From Pseudomonas migulae NBRC 103157 (GTDB lineage Bacteria > Pseudomonadota > Gammaproteobacteria > Pseudomonadales > Pseudomonadaceae), in contig NZ_BDAG01000001.1 of the NCBI RefSeq assembly GCF_002091715.1, forward strand, positions 248,001 to 312,000: a stretch of DNA of 64,000 nt. The letters are read 5' to 3'. How positions within the stretch are numbered: position 1 is the stretch's first letter; each line of letters begins with the position of its first letter. The translations under genes and the position numbers were made by a program. Of the stretch, positions 61,118-64,000 are shown in pieces. Below the pieces are notes generated by a model. That model did no database searches. It was not told where the DNA came from and saw only the letters and a list, made by a program, of their open reading frames with translations.

Positions 61118-64000
61118 TCACGCCTTTGAGGCAGTGGAACTGGCCTTGGGCAAGAACAGCGCTCTGGCCAGTTGGGGGCTGATTTCGCTGCGTTCGATCG
61201 CGATCAATTCGTTGTTGGTGCGCGCTGTTCGCCAATCAAACGCTCCGCCCAGTGTTCGTTGTGCGACGGTTTTCAGATGGGCAGCGGTATATCCACCGAC
61301 CGCGGTGTCGGGTTTTTGATAATGAAAGTGGGCGTACCAAAGTACATTCCCGGTGGAAGAGTCACGAATTTCATACTCATCGAAATAGTCCTTTCTGCGT
61401 TTTGTCTGTTTTCGAGCGGCGTTCTTGACGATATTCACCAAGCCTCTTTCGTGCAGCCAATCCACGCGAGCCGCAATGGGGAGTTGCCGCTTGATCATGT
61501 CGATCCGGGTCACGCGGCCCTTTTCGTAAAGGCGGGTCGCTTCTTCATTGAGCCTCTTGGCAAGGCTGGCGCCAGAACCCGGCCCGCTGTCGGTGAGGTT
61601 TTTATCGATCAGGGCCTTTTCGATGGCGTCGGCGGCGGCTTCCATCTGACGGGCCTGTTGATGAAACACCTCCTCGATTTCCACCGGGATGCGCCCGGCC
61701 CGTAGTGCATCTGCCTCGGTGCGGTGGGTCAATGCCCCTGATCGATCCAACAGTGACTGGCCCGCCTGGACGCTGGCTGTCAAATCCGGTCGCGGGGTGG
61801 TCGGCACTTTTGCCGTGAGCGGCACATGTTCGAGCCACACACCGGGGGTTTTCTCATGAAAGGTCGCGATGACTTTGTTGGTGAGCGGTGAAGTCACGTC
61901 GATCAGGTCGGTGTTATCAACGGCTGTGCGCTCGCGGAGCTTGCCGACCACCGTGCCCTTGAAGCGAGTCTTGATCAGGCGTTTGGTCGACGGAGCCGGG
62001 CGGGAAGGCCCCGGTGCAGGCTCCAGCAGTCTGCGCTCGTGCAACAAGCCCACCAGTTGACTCATACACTGTTCCTTGAACGCTTCGATCCGCTGACGCA
62101 TGAGGTCCAGCGGCGTCTGCAGCAGCTGTTGCGGGAATTCTTCGGGCAGATCGAGAATCCGCAGGTCCAGGGTTGCAAACTGCTCCACCAGATCATTGAA
62201 ACCGTCGATCCGTTCAAGCAGCGGCAGGGTGGTGTGGTCGGCGGCAAGGTCCATCGAGGACTGAATGGTGAGCCCGGCATCTTCGACCATTTGTTGCATG
62301 GCCTGGCGAGCCAGCGGGGTGGTGACTGTAACGGTGTCGTTGAGGCATAGCTCCTGGGCAAGGCTGATCTGGAAAAGTTTCAGGTCGTGCAGGCAGAACG
62401 TCGGCAGCTGTGCCCGGTACTCACGGGCGGTTTCTGCCCCTTCTTTGCCCAGACGCAGCAGCTCCTCGATGCGCGCGTGGGCGAACTCGATCTTGTCGAT
62501 AAAACCCTGGGTCATGTCACTGGTGAGTTGATGCGCCTGGCGCGCTGATCGAGCGTCCGACGGGGGCTCATCGTCCAGTAGTTCGAGCGATTCGCGCATA
62601 CGCTCACCGAACACGTGATTTTGCCGCTCGAACCATTTCTGGGTCAGTGACAGTTGATAATCCAGACAACTGACCATTACCGGGCGGTAGTTGGGGATGG
62701 ACTCGAGGGTGTTGTAGGTCTTGAGCTGCTCGATATAGGCGCCATATTCCGTCAGCTGTGAGTCCAATACATCGATCAAGGGCTGGCGATGGGTGTCGGC
62801 GGTCTTTTCCGCGGCTTCGAGCTCGTTTTGCAAACCCCGTTTGCGGGCATCGAACGTTGTCAGTTGCCGTCTCAGGTTCTCCTTATGCTGTTGGTTTTTG
62901 CGCTCGATTTCCTTTCGGCCCTTACCCCCGCCACGCAACCTCAGGCGCGTGTCGATGAACCATTCGCCCTTCGCGGAATGAAACAGCAGCGGGCCCGTTG
63001 TTGCAGGCGTTTGCCGTGAGTCGATGATCTGCACATCATCATTGTCGTCAAGCATGACTTCAAACCAGCGCTGACCGACCCTGGCATACCATTTCTGGTT
63101 GAGGGGGCTCATGAACCGGTGACGGCCGGGTAGGGTCAACGGCTCTTTCAGTTCAGCAGGTTTCGCAATTGCCAACCCGTTCAGCAGGGTGGCCAAAGGA
63201 CCCGGCATCAACACGCCTTGGTGGTGCACGGACGTTTCATGGTTGGCAGGTAAATAATCTGCGGCGAGATCGGGCAGTTGCGTCAGGGTGATTTTTGCCG
63301 CCGGCAGCGGCTTTATGGCGAGGGGCAAGCTCTTCTCTACAGCGCGTGGCGCGGGTTTGCTGCGCGTGGCCGCGTGATGGGCGAGCACCATGCCCAGTGA
63401 TAGAAACAGATCGGTCAGTGCGGCCCATGCCTGATCGCTGTCGCCAGCTTCGCTGGCTTCATTGGCTTCGTGCAGGTCGTCCATGATTTGCCAGATCCAG
63501 GCCGCCGCTGCGCCCGTGCGGCCGAAAAAGGGCAGTGCAACATTGAACAGCATCCACGCGGCCTGTTTGAGCGTGGCCCAGCGACGTTCCGCATTGGAGA
63601 CCGATTGCCGGTCGGCCAGGGTGACCAGCGCGTTGGCATTGGCGGTGAACAGTGCCTGCACAGAAGGCTCGACGGCGGGCGTCTCGCTTAAGGTCAGCGT
63701 TCCCATCATGCCCAGTGTCGACGTCGGGTCGGTCAGCCATTGCGACAGCGTCCAGACAGAGGGCAACTGACCGGGGAACACATACTGCGAATAGTTGAAC
63801 TGCACGTCCTCCGGCAGCCAGGCCAGGACTGACTGACGAAGCGCTTTGTTGTGCTTGATCGCATACAAAAGGTTGGCTTCGCCGCAATACTGGATCAGCG
63901 GATGATCGAGCAAGGGTCGTAACAGGAGGCAGGGGCCTTTGTCGGCCAGTCGGGGTCCGATCACGAACATGTTGGCGACGACGTCGGCCTCGCTGTCCGT
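61118..64000 (-). CDS. C-terminal part of a large DUF6543-type toxin-like protein
   Basis: The frame is open to the window end, giving at least 960 residues of the C-terminal part. It resembles the large Pseudomonas proteins annotated as DUF6543 or dermonecrotic-toxin-like: a hydrophobic segment (WATLKQAAWMLFNVALPFFG, then TGAAAAWIWQIMDDLHEANE), PGRHRFMSPLNQKWYARVGQ, charged coiled coils (KGRKEIERKNQQHKENLRRQ) and a closing AHFHYQKPDTAVGGYTAAHL, then LGGAFDWRTARTNNELIAIE. Such proteins are thought to be secreted or contact-delivered effectors, but the activity is unknown. No immunity gene is visible downstream. The N-terminus is outside the window. Confidence 0.75.
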   Translation of the reverse strand, partial: TDSEADVVANMFVIGPRLADKGPCLLLRPLLDHPLIQYCGEANLLYAIKHNKALRQSVLAWLPEDVQFNYSQYVFPGQLPSVWTLSQWLTDPTSTLGMMGTLTLSETPAVEPSVQALFTANANALVTLADRQSVSNAERRWATLKQAAWMLFNVALPFFGRTGAAAAWIWQIMDDLHEANEASEAGDSDQAWAALTDLFLSLGMVLAHHAATRSKPAPRAVEKSLPLAIKPLPAAKITLTQLPDLAADYLPANHETSVHHQGVLMPGPLATLLNGLAIAKPAELKEPLTLPGRHRFMSPLNQKWYARVGQRWFEVMLDDNDDVQIIDSRQTPATTGPLLFHSAKGEWFIDTRLRLRGGGKGRKEIERKNQQHKENLRRQLTTFDARKRGLQNELEAAEKTADTHRQPLIDVLDSQLTEYGAYIEQLKTYNTLESIPNYRPVMVSCLDYQLSLTQKWFERQNHVFGERMRESLELLDDEPPSDARSARQAHQLTSDMTQGFIDKIEFAHARIEELLRLGKEGAETAREYRAQLPTFCLHDLKLFQISLAQELCLNDTVTVTTPLARQAMQQMVEDAGLTIQSSMDLAADHTTLPLLERIDGFNDLVEQFATLDLRILDLPEEFPQQLLQTPLDLMRQRIEAFKEQCMSQLVGLLHERRLLEPAPGPSRPAPSTKRLIKTRFKGTVVGKLRERTAVDNTDLIDVTSPLTNKVIATFHEKTPGVWLEHVPLTAKVPTTPRPDLTASVQAGQSLLDRSGALTHRTEADALRAGRIPVEIEEVFHQQARQMEAAADAIEKALIDKNLTDSGPGSGASLAKRLNEEATRLYEKGRVTRIDMIKRQLPIAARVDWLHERGLVNIVKNAARKQTKRRKDYFDEYEIRDSSTGNVLWYAHFHYQKPDTAVGGYTAAHLKTVAQRTLGGAFDWRTARTNNELIAIERSEISPQLARALFLPKASSTASKA

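Noticed and set aside
1..64000. CRISPR arrays, tRNA and rRNA genes
   Set aside because: No regular spacer-repeat array outside the short repeats described, and no tRNA cloverleaf or rRNA segment was recognised by eye.

Overview
The window reads as chromosomal DNA of a fluorescent Pseudomonas (P. fluorescens group). The reasons are GC-rich coding on both strands, Pseudomonas-type REP palindromes carrying GCGGGCTTGCTCGCG between genes, and neighbourhoods familiar from P. aeruginosa (uvrD next to a GGDEF/EAL gene, pycR-pycA-pycB, a Zur-type zinc-starvation cluster). Two 14-bp parS-like palindromes and an excess of DnaA-box 9-mers suggest that it lies close to the replication origin.

Layout. 1-2390 is a worn, accessory-looking stretch: a CueR-type regulator cut by the window edge, a frameshifted remnant of a copper P-type ATPase that keeps a CueR-type operator, a truncated peroxiredoxin start, an orphan AbrB/Xre-ParS antitoxin-like fusion, and five degenerate transposon-end-like repeats. 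2388-11665 carries ppk2, a LysR regulator, a glutathione transferase followed by a fused flavin/ferredoxin oxidoreductase, an undescribed lipoprotein plus membrane-anchored partner pair, and a LysE exporter opposite an Lrp-type regulator. 11790-19365 has lpd facing a four-gene overlapping operon (three SPFH/HflKC-like proteins, one with a His-rich tail, plus an HmtA-like P-type ATPase) behind a Zur-like box. 19556-22832 is cfa, cls and a DUF3617 protein.

22912-34043 is the functional centre: a zinc-starvation cluster. One leftward operon encodes FolE2, an ABC zinc/manganese importer (ATPase, permease, binding protein), a gamma-carbonic anhydrase-like protein, the PyrQ-type dihydroorotase and a ThrRS paralogue that has lost its whole catalytic core. 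A zinc amidase, ZigA, DUF1826, a second COG0523 GTPase and two small secreted proteins are arranged around two Zur boxes. The logic is to import zinc, deliver it through GTPase chaperones, and replace zinc enzymes with paralogues that need less or none.

34046-47903 is mostly housekeeping: pdxY, a thioesterase with a fresh 165-bp tandem duplication, a KefB-like antiporter, a SUKH protein, a Tim44-like protein, an EamA transporter, uvrD, a four-domain c-di-GMP protein and an RpiR/HexR-type regulator with a perfect operator. 47845-52293 is the pyruvate carboxylase locus. 52349-64000 holds an autotransporter, an amino-acid ABC pair lacking its ATPase, a homocysteine S-methyltransferase, a PaiB/GNAT operon opposite a MocR regulator whose linker DNA contains a 12-bp-periodic DnaA-box array, and the C-terminal part of a very large DUF6543-type toxin-like protein. 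No tRNA, rRNA or CRISPR array was seen.
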